Shown here: positions 17,641 through 26,084 of the stretch, piece after piece | Numbering within the stretch: position 1 is the first letter of the stretch | How the letters are laid out: every line of letters starts with the position of its first letter | Source: Kerstersia gyiorum | Lineage (GTDB): Bacteria; Pseudomonadota; Gammaproteobacteria; Burkholderiales; Burkholderiaceae_B | NCBI RefSeq assembly: GCF_004216755.1 | Contig: NZ_SGWZ01000004.1 | Coordinates: forward strand, 376,017-440,016 | Direction of reading: 5' to 3' | DNA: 64,000 nt | The notes under the pieces: generated by a model | What the model was told of the DNA's origin: nothing | Seen by the model: only the letters and a program-made list of their open reading frames with translations | Database searches by the model: none | Translations under genes and position numbers: made by a program

Positions 17641-18594
17641 TCAGACCGGCGTAATGACCTTGCCCGTTTCCAGGAAGCTGTGCAGGTTGCGGAACAGCAG
17701 TTCCACCATGTCTGCACGTGTTTCCACGGTGGCGCTGCCGATGTGCGGCAGCAGCACGACCTTGTCGGATTGCTTGAGCGCTTCCGGCACCTGGGGTTCA
17801 TTGGCGAATACATCCAGCCCGGCGGCGCCCAGGCTGCCATCCTCGAGTGCTTGCACCAGTGCGTTTTCGTCCACCACGGAGCCGCGTGCGATATTGATCA
17901 GCGTACCGTGCGGGCCAAGCGCGCGCAGGATGGTTTGATCAACGAGGTTGCGCGTTTCGGCGCCGCCTACAGCAGCAATGACCAGGAAGTCCGACCAGGC
18001 TGCCAGTTCTTCCAGCGTTTCGGCGTAAGCGTAAGGCACGTCGTTGCGCTGGTGGCGGTTATGGTAGCGGATTTCCATGTCGAAGCCTGAGCCGCGTCGG
18101 GCAATGGCATTGCCTATGCGGCCCAGGCCGAGTATGCCCAGTTTGCGCCCGGTCACGCGGCGGCCCAGCGGAAAGCTGCCATGCACCGAGCCCCACTGGC
18201 CGGCACGGACGAAACGGTCGCCTTCGGCGACGCGCCGGGCGCAGGCCAGCAGCAGGGCCCAGGCCAGGTCGGCAACACAGTCGGTCAGGACATCGGGAGT
18301 ATTGCTGACCTGAATGCCGCGCTGGTGAGCGGCCTTGACGTCAATGGCGTCAAAGCCCACGCCCCAGCTGCAGATGGCCTGAAGGTTGGGTAAGGCATCC
18401 ATGGTGGCGGCATCGCAACCGCGCACGGCAGTGGTGACCAGGGCACGAATGTTGGGGCTTTCCTGCTTCAGCAGGGCAGCGCGGTCTTCGGCCTGCCAGA
18501 GCGGCACCACGTCATAGAGGGCTTCCAGGCGTTCCTGCGCGCCAGGTGAACCGGCCAGCGGTCCCAGTTGGAGAATGCGTTTTTTTTCGGTCAT
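17641..18594 (-). CDS. D-2-hydroxyacid dehydrogenase (hydroxypyruvate/glyoxylate reductase type)
   Basis: A 317-residue NAD(P)-dependent 2-hydroxyacid dehydrogenase. The Rossmann motif GILGLGRIGNAIARR lies near residue 150. Catalytic residues are in place: Arg in NIARGSVVDENAL, Glu in VFANEPQVP, and His in LLPHIGSAT. Sequence style suggests glyoxylate/hydroxypyruvate reductase. The ATG at 18594 is preferred over 18612 because MTEKKRILQLGPL is the usual start of the catalytic domain. It stands alone, downstream of a terminated sensor-like gene on the same strand. Confidence 0.9.
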   Translation of the reverse strand: MTEKKRILQLGPLAGSPGAQERLEALYDVVPLWQAEDRAALLKQESPNIRALVTTAVRGCDAATMDALPNLQAICSWGVGFDAIDVKAAHQRGIQVSNTPDVLTDCVADLAWALLLACARRVAEGDRFVRAGQWGSVHGSFPLGRRVTGRKLGILGLGRIGNAIARRGSGFDMEIRYHNRHQRNDVPYAYAETLEELAAWSDFLVIAAVGGAETRNLVDQTILRALGPHGTLINIARGSVVDENALVQALEDGSLGAAGLDVFANEPQVPEALKQSDKVVLLPHIGSATVETRADMVELLFRNLHSFLETGKVITPV

Positions 18595-18777
18595 GTCCAA
18601 GAATTCCGGCAATCAATAGGAAACGAAAAAATCATGCCATGACCCCGTGCCGAGCGCAAATCGGCTCGTGTCGTGCAGGCGGGCCTGACGCCAGGTAACG
18701 TTGGCAGCATGGCATGGCGCATTCAGCATCGTGCCCTTTGCCTCCTTTGCATCAAGCCGGCCTTGCCTCTGCAGTCG

Positions 18778-18806
18778 AAAAAAAGCCCCGGAACGTGTCA
18801 GGGGCT
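18778..18806 (-). terminator. terminator of the PhoR-like gene
   Basis: On the minus strand the arms AGCCCC and GGGGCT (18801-18806 and 18784-18789) are followed by a run of Ts (A-run 18778-18784 on plus). It lies 25 bases past the stop, so the short gene ends in a proper terminator. Confidence 0.75.
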
Positions 18807-18830
18807 GGATGCCATGCGGCAGATGATTGG

Positions 18831-19541
18831 TCAGGCAGCTACGCGGTTGCTGGTATCCACTTGTGTGTCAGTGGCAATTGACGGCAGTGGTGGATGGGCG
18901 GCGTCTGCCAGCGGTGCCGGTGCGTCGATGATGGTGCTGACTGCCAGTGCTTGCGGAAAGACCAGCAGCACAGCGCCGCCTTGTTTGTCGTCCACCAGTT
19001 GCGCCTGGATTTGTCCGGCAGGCAGTTGCAGTGTGATGCCTTCCTGCCAGTCGTCCTGTTTGCTGGCATAGGAAACGAAGGCAGGCGTACGCAGGATGTT
19101 GCTCAGCCGGAAGCCGAGATCTTCCGGCAGGTTGAGGCTCAGCAGGCGCTCTGCATTCTGGTTGCACCAGGTAAGCTGCAGTTCGCCATCCAGGCGCAGC
19201 ACCCCGAAGGGTAAGGCATTGAGCATGGTCTGCCAGTCATCGAACACGGTGTGCGCCTGTTCGGTCTGTTTGCGCAGATGTCGATGCTGGCGGTAGATAT
19301 TGGCGATCAGTTCGTCGTAGCCCCGAAGCGCAGCGGGTGGCGTGCTGTCAAGCTGAACCGACCAGTGCAGAAGCCGTTGCTGGCGCCGCCGGCTGCGCCA
19401 ATACAGGGCGAGGACACCCAGCGCACAGACGATAAGGCCCGCGTAACCGCCCAGTGCCGTTTGCACGCCCACCGCGACAGCAAATACCAGCAGCAAGGGG
19501 AGAGGAATGGCGAAATTGGAGGGAGTCATTGGCACGTGCAT
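18831..19541 (-). CDS. kinase-less PhoR-like PAS membrane protein
   Basis: A 236-residue protein with two N-terminal membrane helices (about 10-48), a linker GYDELIANIYRQHRHLRKQ, and a PAS domain (about 95-205). The segment from WCNQNAERLLSLNLPEDLG to LRTPAFVSYA closely follows the PAS domain of the phosphate-sensor kinase PhoR (WCN...PED...R.PEF..Y). The protein stops after the PAS domain: the dimerisation/phosphoacceptor and ATPase domains are absent and are not found in the 236 bases downstream, which hold a terminator instead. It is either a stable truncated paralogue that could titrate or modulate signalling, or a deletion remnant. The start could be 19529 instead. Confidence 0.75.
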   Translation of the reverse strand: MHVPMTPSNFAIPLPLLLVFAVAVGVQTALGGYAGLIVCALGVLALYWRSRRRQQRLLHWSVQLDSTPPAALRGYDELIANIYRQHRHLRKQTEQAHTVFDDWQTMLNALPFGVLRLDGELQLTWCNQNAERLLSLNLPEDLGFRLSNILRTPAFVSYASKQDDWQEGITLQLPAGQIQAQLVDDKQGGAVLLVFPQALAVSTIIDAPAPLADAAHPPLPSIATDTQVDTSNRVAA

Positions 19542-20023
19542 GTAGCGTCGCGTGAAATAAAGACTAACGGAATATAACCCCTGAAACGGGATCGGCCGGA
19601 AACCATAGCTGCTATTGAACCGGTTGCACGCTGCATGAATGTGACTATTAGCCGAAATCCCATGCCGGAAGAATCGAGTTCAAGAGGCTGGCGGAGACTG
19701 TATTTGTTACATATTGCGCTATTTTTTGTCGCCGGGTCGCCCCGAGACAAAAACGTTGCCTTGCGGAGGCACCGCGTAGGAGGCCCTTTTCCGATGCAGC
19801 TGCAGCGTAGTAAATCAATATTGCATCAACCGCCGCCGCGGCGCAGGCCAGCGCACGGTATCGCAGGATTGATGCAGGCACTGCCATGCAAGAAGGCGTG
19901 CGTTACGATGTGAACTTCAGCTTGCCGCTTTTTTTCGCGCCCTTGGTGCCCTGGCACAGGGTGGCACCGCAAGGTGGAAAAATAGCAGGGCGGGCGACAG
20001 AATGGATGGATTTCGGAGACAAC
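19542..20023. promoter_or_regulatory. long gap with candidate promoter and symmetric stem-loop
   Basis: 482 bases without a convincing gene. TTGCAC (19624-19629), 16 bases, then TATTAG (19646-19651) is a plausible rightward sigma-70 promoter. Downstream, arms TTTTTGTC (19723-19730) and GACAAAAA (19746-19753) enclose an inner CGGG/CCCG pair with loop TCGC. No T-run follows on the plus strand. It could be a leader element of the oxidoreductase gene or a small RNA. Confidence 0.35.
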
Positions 20024-21019
20024 ATGGCAGAGATTTCAATATTGGATCTGGCCCGCATCGGCGAGGATGCCGATGCCGGGGCCGCGCTGCGGCGCGCCAG
20101 GGACCTGGCGGCGCATGCGGAGCAGTGGGGCTATTCGCGCTTCTGGGTAGCGGAACACCACAATATGCGCGGCATTGCCAGTTCGGCGACAGCGGTGGTG
20201 ATCGGCTACATCGCCGCCGGGACCCGTCGCATCCGCATCGGCGCGGGGGGTGTCATGCTGCCCAATCACTCGCCGCTGGTCATTGCCGAGCAGTTCGGTA
20301 CGCTGGCCAGCCTGTATCCCGGCCGTATCGACCTGGGGCTGGGCCGCGCGCCAGGCACTGACCAGGCCACTCTGCGCGCCTTGCGTCGCCACCCGGCGGC
20401 GGCGGACCGTTTTCCGGAGGATGTGCTGGAATTACAGGCGTTGCTGGGGCCGGCACGTACCGGGCAGTCTCTGTTCGCAGTGCCGGGCGTGGGCACGGAG
20501 GTGCCGCTGTGGATTCTCGGTTCGAGCACCTTCGGCGCCCGGCTGGCCGCAGAATTGGGCCTGCCGTTCGGTTTCGCCTCGCATTTCGCGCCTGAATACC
20601 TGCTGATGGCGTTGGATATCTATCGCAGCAATTTCCGGCCCTCGCAACAACTGGCCCGCCCGCATGCCATGGTCGGCGTGAATATCATTGCGGCGGCCAC
20701 CGATGAGCAGGCTCGCCGGCTGGCGACCACGCAGCAAATGTCGTCGACCAACCAATTGCGCGGCACGCGAGGCCTGAGCCAGCCTCCTATCGACGACATC
20801 GACACCTACTGGACCGCAGACGAAGCCCGCCGTGTGCGGCAGAAGCTGGCGCGCAGCATCGTCGGTACGCGGGACACCGTGGCCGAAGGCATCGCCCAGC
20901 TATTGAACGAAACCCTGGCCGACGAGCTGATGATCGTTTCCGATGTTTACGAGTTCGAGCACCGTTTGCGTTCCTATGAACTCATCAGCCAGGCGCATGC
21001 AATGGTGGCCGGCGTATAG
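20024..21019 (+). CDS. LLM-class flavin-dependent oxidoreductase (luciferase-like)
   Basis: A 331-residue bacterial-luciferase-like TIM-barrel oxidoreductase. Family signatures are FWVAEHHNMRGIASSATAVVIGYIA near residue 45 and PNHSPLVIAEQFGTLASLYPGRIDLGLGRAPGTDQ near 90. These proteins use FMN or F420, and this subgroup (alkane-monooxygenase-like, YhbW type) generally has unknown substrates. The start at 20024 has a clear GGAGA ribosome site, while the frame stays open to 19886 with a non-family leader. It appears monocistronic. Confidence 0.9.
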   Translation: MAEISILDLARIGEDADAGAALRRARDLAAHAEQWGYSRFWVAEHHNMRGIASSATAVVIGYIAAGTRRIRIGAGGVMLPNHSPLVIAEQFGTLASLYPGRIDLGLGRAPGTDQATLRALRRHPAAADRFPEDVLELQALLGPARTGQSLFAVPGVGTEVPLWILGSSTFGARLAAELGLPFGFASHFAPEYLLMALDIYRSNFRPSQQLARPHAMVGVNIIAAATDEQARRLATTQQMSSTNQLRGTRGLSQPPIDDIDTYWTADEARRVRQKLARSIVGTRDTVAEGIAQLLNETLADELMIVSDVYEFEHRLRSYELISQAHAMVAGV

Positions 21020-21091
21020 TAGGCAGCCTCGTTTTAGGCAGTCCTGTCAGGGCGCTGCTTGTTTCATTTTTTCTCGATAAGGAGCTTCATC

Positions 21092-21628
21092 ATGACCGAG
21101 ATTTCCCGTTCCCCTGGCGCCGGCCTGTTCCTGCGCCGTCTGCTTGCGGTGGCAGGTCTGGGCCTGGGCGCCATGTTCGCGGCCGGGTCCGTGGCAGCCA
21201 ATCCGGCAACGGACCCGGCGACTGACCTGAAGCCGTTTCCTGCCCCGCAGGCTGGCCAGACGCGCTATGTGCTGAACCTGGAAAGCCGCCCGCTGGAAGA
21301 GGACTACGAAGTCCAGCTGATCGTCGGCAAAACCATCCCCACCGATTGCAACCGCCAGTGGTTCATGGGTAGCCTTTCCGAGGAAACCGTGCAGGGCTGG
21401 GGCTATGGCTATTACGTGCTGAATGATGTGAAGGGGCCTGCGAGCACTTTGATGGGTTGTCCGGAAGAGAGCCGGAAAGACCGCTTCGTGAGTGTTCAGG
21501 GCGAGGGGTTCAAGGTGCGCTATAACAGTCGCCTGCCACTCGTTGTTTATGTTCCGGAAGGCTTCCAGCTGCGCTACCGCCTGTGGCGCGCCAGCGATGA
21601 AACCTGGGAAGTCAGCGCTGCGGACTGA
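21092..21628 (+). CDS. eco: ecotin, periplasmic serine-protease inhibitor
   Basis: A 178-residue ecotin with an N-terminal signal peptide (hydrophobic residues about 12-32, cleavage near SVAAN). The mature domain carries ecotin hallmarks: LESRPLEEDYEVQLIVGKTI, the two disulfide cysteines (TDCNR and MGCPE), and the reactive loop STLMGCP with Met at the P1-like position. It inhibits trypsin-like, chymotrypsin-like and elastase-type proteases, protecting cells from host enzymes. AAGGAG lies just before the ATG. It precedes the cidA-like gene by two bases, so it is probably the first gene of an eco-cidA-cidB-tadA-ldcA transcript. Confidence 0.93.
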   Translation: MTEISRSPGAGLFLRRLLAVAGLGLGAMFAAGSVAANPATDPATDLKPFPAPQAGQTRYVLNLESRPLEEDYEVQLIVGKTIPTDCNRQWFMGSLSEETVQGWGYGYYVLNDVKGPASTLMGCPEESRKDRFVSVQGEGFKVRYNSRLPLVVYVPEGFQLRYRLWRASDETWEVSAAD

Positions 21629-21630
21629 AA

Positions 21631-22002
21631 ATGCTGGAAACTTTTGCCATTCTGATGCTGTGCCAAGGCATCGGAGAGCTGTTGGGCCGTCTCCTGCACC
21701 TGCCTGTTCCCGGGCCGGTGCTGGGGATGGTTCTGCTGTTCTGTTTGCTGCGGGCGCGCCCGCAGCTTTTGACCCGCATGGAAGCGACGGCCAATGCGCT
21801 GTTGCAACATCTTTCCATCCTGTTCGTGCCGGCAGGCGTCGGCATCATCGCCGCCTTTGGCATGTTGCGTGAACACTGGTTGGGCATTCTTTTATCGCTG
21901 GTGATCAGTACGATTCTCACTCTCGTGGTAACCGGCCTGGTTGCGCGCTGGATGGTGGATAGCGACCGCAAGCGTGCCGCGGGAGAGACAGATCATGAGT
22001 GA
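21631..22002 (+). CDS. CidA/LrgA family holin-like protein
   Basis: A 123-residue, four-helix inner-membrane protein of the CidA/LrgA family. The signature is LCQGIGELLGRLLHLPVPGPVLGMVLLF near the N-terminus, with LSILFVPAGVGIIAAFG later. The family is associated with murein hydrolase export, autolysis control and, in some bacteria, transport of small metabolites. It starts two bases after the ecotin stop, and its end overlaps the LrgB-like gene by eight bases. Confidence 0.92.
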   Translation: MLETFAILMLCQGIGELLGRLLHLPVPGPVLGMVLLFCLLRARPQLLTRMEATANALLQHLSILFVPAGVGIIAAFGMLREHWLGILLSLVISTILTLVVTGLVARWMVDSDRKRAAGETDHE

Positions 22003-22729
22003 CGCCGCTACGGGCGGGTTGGTGGGCTATCTGGCCGCTTCTCCGTTGCCAGGGCTGACGCTGACCCTGTGCGCGTTTCTGGTTGCGCAATGGGCGCATG
22101 TACGTACCGGCCGAGCGCCCTGGGCCAATCCGGTTGCCATCGCCGTTTTTCTGGTGACGGGCATTCTGGCATTGGGGGGCATTCCCTACGATGTCTATTT
22201 TGATAGCGCGCAATTCATCCACTTCCTGCTCGGTCCCGCGACCGTGGCACTGGCAGTGCCGCTGGCACGGCTCTGGCCCAGGCTCAAGCTCGCCTGGCGC
22301 CCGTTGACAGCAGGCCTGCTGGCCGGATCGGTCATGGCAATCGTGTCGGGCACCACAATGGTATTGTTGATGGGTGGCGATAAGGTGCTGGCGATGTCCA
22401 TGGTGCCTAAATCCGCCACGTCGCCGATTGCGATGAGCGTTGCGGAGCACCTGGGTGGCCTGCCGTCGCTGGCCGTATCCTTTACGCTGGTGGCGGGCAT
22501 GGTGGGGGCCATCGTTGGGGTTTCCGTCCTGCGCCTGTTGCGCCTGGATACTTCGGTGTTGGGCGGCTTTGCCCTGGGTGTGGCATCGCACGGCATCGGG
22601 ACGGCACGTGCTTTCCAGGTCTCCATGGACATGGGGGCGTTTGCCGGGCTGGGCATGGGGCTCAACGGGATTGTGACCGCCGTGTTGGCGCCCTGGATGG
22701 CACCGGTGATCATGTGGTTGTTTGGATGA
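21995..22729 (+). CDS. LrgB/CidB family membrane protein
   Basis: A 244-residue polytopic protein and partner of the preceding CidA-like protein. Family motifs include NPVAIAVFLVTGILALGGIPYDVYF, FLLGPATVALAVPLARLW and the well-conserved MVPKSATSPIAMSVAEHLGG. A C-terminal GVASHGIGTARAFQ segment also fits LrgB. The ATG at 21995 lies inside the end of the CidA-like gene (ATGAGTGA overlap), and the stop overlaps the tadA start (ATGA). This indicates one tightly coupled operon. Confidence 0.93.
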   Translation: MSDAATGGLVGYLAASPLPGLTLTLCAFLVAQWAHVRTGRAPWANPVAIAVFLVTGILALGGIPYDVYFDSAQFIHFLLGPATVALAVPLARLWPRLKLAWRPLTAGLLAGSVMAIVSGTTMVLLMGGDKVLAMSMVPKSATSPIAMSVAEHLGGLPSLAVSFTLVAGMVGAIVGVSVLRLLRLDTSVLGGFALGVASHGIGTARAFQVSMDMGAFAGLGMGLNGIVTAVLAPWMAPVIMWLFG

Positions 22730-23265
22730 GTGCAGAAAATACTTCCGGCGCTGCCGCCTTGCCCGACGCCGTTGCTGCGGCCAGCCTGACCGACGCCGCC
22801 CGCATGCGCCGCGCGATGGCGCAGGCTGCCGAGGCGGCAGCCCGGGGAGAGGTGCCGGTAGGCGCGTTGATCGTGGATGCCGAGGGCAACGAGATCGCCG
22901 TGGGCGGAAATCGTGTCATTGGTGACAGCGACCCCAGCGCGCATGCGGAAATCGTGGCGTTGCGCCGGGCTGCGGCCAACGCCGGTAATTACCGCCTGCC
23001 GGGCGCCACTTTGTATGTCACGCTGGAACCGTGCGCCATGTGCATGGGTGCCATGATGCATGCGCGCCTGGCGCGCGTCGTGTTCGGTGCCACAGACCCC
23101 AAGACCGGAGCGTGTGGCAGCGTGCTTGATCTATCGGCCTACAAGGTCTTGAACCACCATACGGCAGTGCAGGGCGGCGTGCTGGCGCAAGAATGTGGCG
23201 AGCAGTTGCGCGCGTTCTTTCGTGAGCGCCGCCTGCTCAAGAAAACGCAGCAGGAGCAGGAATGA
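22726..23265 (+). CDS. tadA: tRNA-specific adenosine deaminase TadA
   Basis: A 179-residue cytidine-deaminase-fold enzyme that makes inosine at position 34 of tRNA-Arg(ACG). The zinc-site motifs are HAEIVAL (His and proton-shuttling Glu) and PCAMCMGAMMHARL. An Ala-rich stretch of about 25 residues precedes the domain. It is coupled by ATGA overlaps to the gene on each side. An essential gene carried inside the eco-cid-ldcA transcript helps keep that transcript on. Confidence 0.93.
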   Translation: MSAENTSGAAALPDAVAAASLTDAARMRRAMAQAAEAAARGEVPVGALIVDAEGNEIAVGGNRVIGDSDPSAHAEIVALRRAAANAGNYRLPGATLYVTLEPCAMCMGAMMHARLARVVFGATDPKTGACGSVLDLSAYKVLNHHTAVQGGVLAQECGEQLRAFFRERRLLKKTQQEQE

Positions 23266-24233
23266 GTTCTTCCAATGCACACGAGCCCGGCGGCGCAGTC
23301 ACTCGCGGCGGGCAGGCGCGTGCCATTTATGTGATGTCGCCCGCAGGGGCAATCCGCGATCAGGCAGAGTTGTTGCGTGGCGCCGATTATCTGCGTTCGC
23401 TGGGTTTCGAGGTGACGCTGGACCCGGCGGCTGCTGGACGCTATCAGCGTTTTTCCGGTACTGACGACGAGCGCCTGGCGGCGTTCGAGCGCGCCATGGC
23501 CCAGCCCGCCGGCATTGTCATGGCGACGCGTGGCGGTTACGGCCTGAGCCGGCTGCTGCACCGCCTGGATTGGGCCGCCTGGGCGCGCTCCGGCAAGCGT
23601 TTCGTCGGGTATAGCGATTGCACGGCATTCAGCCTGGGTCTGCTGGCCAGTACTGGAGCAGGCAGTGATGCCGGGCCAATGGTATGCGGCGACTTCGGCG
23701 CGCTGACGCCCGATTCATCCATGGTGGCAAGTTTTCTTGCCGCCATGGATGAGTCACTCTTGCTGGCCGATTTTTCGCCGGTCTGGCCCGCATCGGCCGG
23801 GCTCGCCGATGGTATGGCGGGCAGGGCGGCCAGCGGGCAGGCCGAAGGCACGCTCTGGGGGGGCAATCTGGCGCTGCTGGTGTCTTTGATAGGAACGCCT
23901 TACCTGCCGCAGGTACAGGACGGCATCCTGTTCCTGGAGGATGTCGGCGAATCGCCATTCCGGGTGGAACGCATGCTTAGTCAGTTGCTGCATGCCGGTA
24001 TCCTGGGGAGGCAGCGAGCCGTCCTGCTGGGCCGCTTTACCGATAGCGGCGCCCCCGAACGCCAGCAGGGCCATGATCTCGAGCAGGTTTTCGACTGGCT
24101 GGCGGGCCAGGTGCAGGTACCGCTGATTGGCGGCCTGCCGCACGGCCATGTACCAGGTATCCTGACGCTGCCGATAGGCGCACGGGTCTGCCTGCAATGG
24201 CAGGCCGGGCGTGCCCGGTTGTCGCGCCGCTGA
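23262..24233 (+). CDS. ldcA: LD-carboxypeptidase (peptidase S66)
   Basis: A 323-residue cytoplasmic murein-tetrapeptide LD-carboxypeptidase that removes terminal D-Ala in peptidoglycan recycling. It carries MATRGGYGLSRLL and the nucleophile elbow GYSD (about residue 117). The probable catalytic Glu is in FLEDVGESPFRVERML and the His in GLPHGHVPGILTLPIG. It overlaps tadA by four bases (ATGA) and is the last gene of the coupled cluster. Its presence beside CidA/LrgB-like proteins gives the cluster a cell-envelope theme. Confidence 0.9.
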   Translation: MSSSNAHEPGGAVTRGGQARAIYVMSPAGAIRDQAELLRGADYLRSLGFEVTLDPAAAGRYQRFSGTDDERLAAFERAMAQPAGIVMATRGGYGLSRLLHRLDWAAWARSGKRFVGYSDCTAFSLGLLASTGAGSDAGPMVCGDFGALTPDSSMVASFLAAMDESLLLADFSPVWPASAGLADGMAGRAASGQAEGTLWGGNLALLVSLIGTPYLPQVQDGILFLEDVGESPFRVERMLSQLLHAGILGRQRAVLLGRFTDSGAPERQQGHDLEQVFDWLAGQVQVPLIGGLPHGHVPGILTLPIGARVCLQWQAGRARLSRR

Positions 24234-24468
24234 ACCTTGCTGCACGAGGCCTGGCACCGGCGGCCTGCAGGCCGGGAAAGCGGCTTTCCGGCAGCGCCGC
24301 CAACCGTGGCCGGCGCCGTGTGAAGGCCGTGCCCGGCGTGGCCGGGATGCGTTTGCCGTCGGCGCTTGGTACACTCGCTGTTTCTCCAGGCATTTCCCCC
24401 TGGCGCCCGGCGGCGTCTGCCTGGCCTGTCCTGCAGGCCGCCAATCTGTTTCTTCTCTTCCCCTTATC

Positions 24469-26070
24469 GTGATCTCTACAGCCAATCTCACAATTCAGTT
24501 CGGCCCGAAACCCCTGTTCGAAAACGTTTCGGTCAAGTTCGGCGATGGCAATCGCTACGGCCTGATCGGTGCCAATGGTTCCGGCAAGTCCACCTTCATG
24601 AAAATCATCGGTGGTGATCTGGAGCCGAGTGCGGGCAATGTGACGCTGGACCCGGGCCTGCGGCTGGGCAAGCTGCGCCAGGACCAGTTCGCTTTCGAGG
24701 ATGTCCGCGTGCTGGACGTGGTCATGATGGGCCATGCGGAAATGTGGCAGGCCATGAGCGAGCGTGACGCCATCTACGCCAATGCGGATGCGACGGAAGA
24801 AGATTACATGCGCGCGGCCGACCTGGAGGCGCAGTTCGCCGAGTATGACGGCTATACCGCCGAGGCGCGTGCTGGTGAGCTGCTGCTGGGCCTGGAAATT
24901 CCGGTGGAGCAGCACAACCTGCCCATGCGTGAAGTCGCCCCTGGCTGGAAGTTGCGCGTGCTACTGGCGCAGGCGTTGTTTTCCGCGCCGGACGTACTGC
25001 TGCTCGACGAGCCGACCAATAACCTGGATATCCACACCATTCACTGGCTGGAAGAAGTGCTCAACGGCTACCAGAGCACCATGATCATCATCAGTCACGA
25101 TCGCCACTTCCTGAACCAGGTCTGCACGCACATGGCCGACCTGGATTATCGCGAGTTGCGCATCTATCCCGGCAACTACGACGATTACATGCTGGCCTCG
25201 GCCCAGGCGCGCGAACGCGTCATGGCGGCCAACAGCAAGGCCAAGGAACGCATTACCGAACTGCAGGACTTCGTGCGGCGTTTCGCCGCCAACAAGTCGA
25301 AGTCGCGTCAGGCCACCTCGCGCCTGAAGCAGATCGACCGCATCAAGGCGGATACGGTGGAGGTCAAGCCGTCGTCGCGCCAAAACCCGTATATCCGTTT
25401 CGAGCAGAACAAGGTCATGCATCGCCTGGCGCTGACGGTCGAGGGCATTTCCAAGGCCTACGACCATCCGGTCATCCAGCCGTTCTCGGCCATGGTCGAT
25501 GCCGGGGAAAAGATCGCCATTATTGGTGCCAACGGCGTGGGTAAAACGACGCTGCTGCGCATGCTGGCGGGCGACCTCGCGTCGGACAGCGGCATGGTGA
25601 AGTGGTCCGAGAATGCCGATATCGGCTATATGGCGCAGGACGTGTCTGACCAGTTCGATACGGACCAGCAGCTGTTCGACTGGATGAGCCGCTTCCGCCA
25701 GCCCGGCGACGAAGATCAGGCCATCCGTTCTGTACTGGGCCGCCTGCTGTTTTCCAGCGACGATCTGCCCAAGAAGGCGCGCGTGCTGTCCGGTGGCGAG
25801 AAGAATCGCATGACCTTCGGCCGCCTGATGCTGGGTCGGCATAATGTGCTGCTGATGGACGAACCGACCAACCACTTGGATATGGAATCCATCGAGTCGT
25901 TGCAGCTGGCGCTGGAGAAGTTCGAAGGCACACTGATTTTCGTGTCCCATGACCGTGAGTTCGTCAGCGGCCTGGCAACGCGTATTTTCGAGATCCAGGA
26001 TGGCGGCAAGGTGAACGATTACCGTGGCACCTATGAAGAGCTGCTGGCCTCCAAGGGCGTGGCTGGCTGA
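24469..26070 (+). CDS. ybiT: ABC-F family ATPase YbiT
   Basis: A 533-residue soluble protein with two ABC ATPase domains and no membrane segment, typical of ribosome-associated ABC-F factors. First domain: Walker A GANGSGKST, Walker B LLLDEPTNNLD. Linker near 245-300 (RFAANKSKSRQATSRLKQIDRI). Second domain: Walker A GANGVGKTT, signature LSGGEKNRM, Walker B LLMDEPTNHLD. The start VISTANLTIQFGPKPLFENVSVKFG and overall sequence match YbiT more closely than Uup or EttA. A GTG start at 24469 is chosen. The 235-base gap upstream shows no other gene. Confidence 0.92.
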   Translation: MISTANLTIQFGPKPLFENVSVKFGDGNRYGLIGANGSGKSTFMKIIGGDLEPSAGNVTLDPGLRLGKLRQDQFAFEDVRVLDVVMMGHAEMWQAMSERDAIYANADATEEDYMRAADLEAQFAEYDGYTAEARAGELLLGLEIPVEQHNLPMREVAPGWKLRVLLAQALFSAPDVLLLDEPTNNLDIHTIHWLEEVLNGYQSTMIIISHDRHFLNQVCTHMADLDYRELRIYPGNYDDYMLASAQARERVMAANSKAKERITELQDFVRRFAANKSKSRQATSRLKQIDRIKADTVEVKPSSRQNPYIRFEQNKVMHRLALTVEGISKAYDHPVIQPFSAMVDAGEKIAIIGANGVGKTTLLRMLAGDLASDSGMVKWSENADIGYMAQDVSDQFDTDQQLFDWMSRFRQPGDEDQAIRSVLGRLLFSSDDLPKKARVLSGGEKNRMTFGRLMLGRHNVLLMDEPTNHLDMESIESLQLALEKFEGTLIFVSHDREFVSGLATRIFEIQDGGKVNDYRGTYEELLASKGVAG

Positions 26071-26084
26071 TTCTGGACGCCGCA

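Noticed and set aside
19648..19887. 79-codon minus-strand open frame in the long gap
   Set aside because: No family pattern, no clear ribosome site, and it runs through the stem-loop. I do not support it as a gene.
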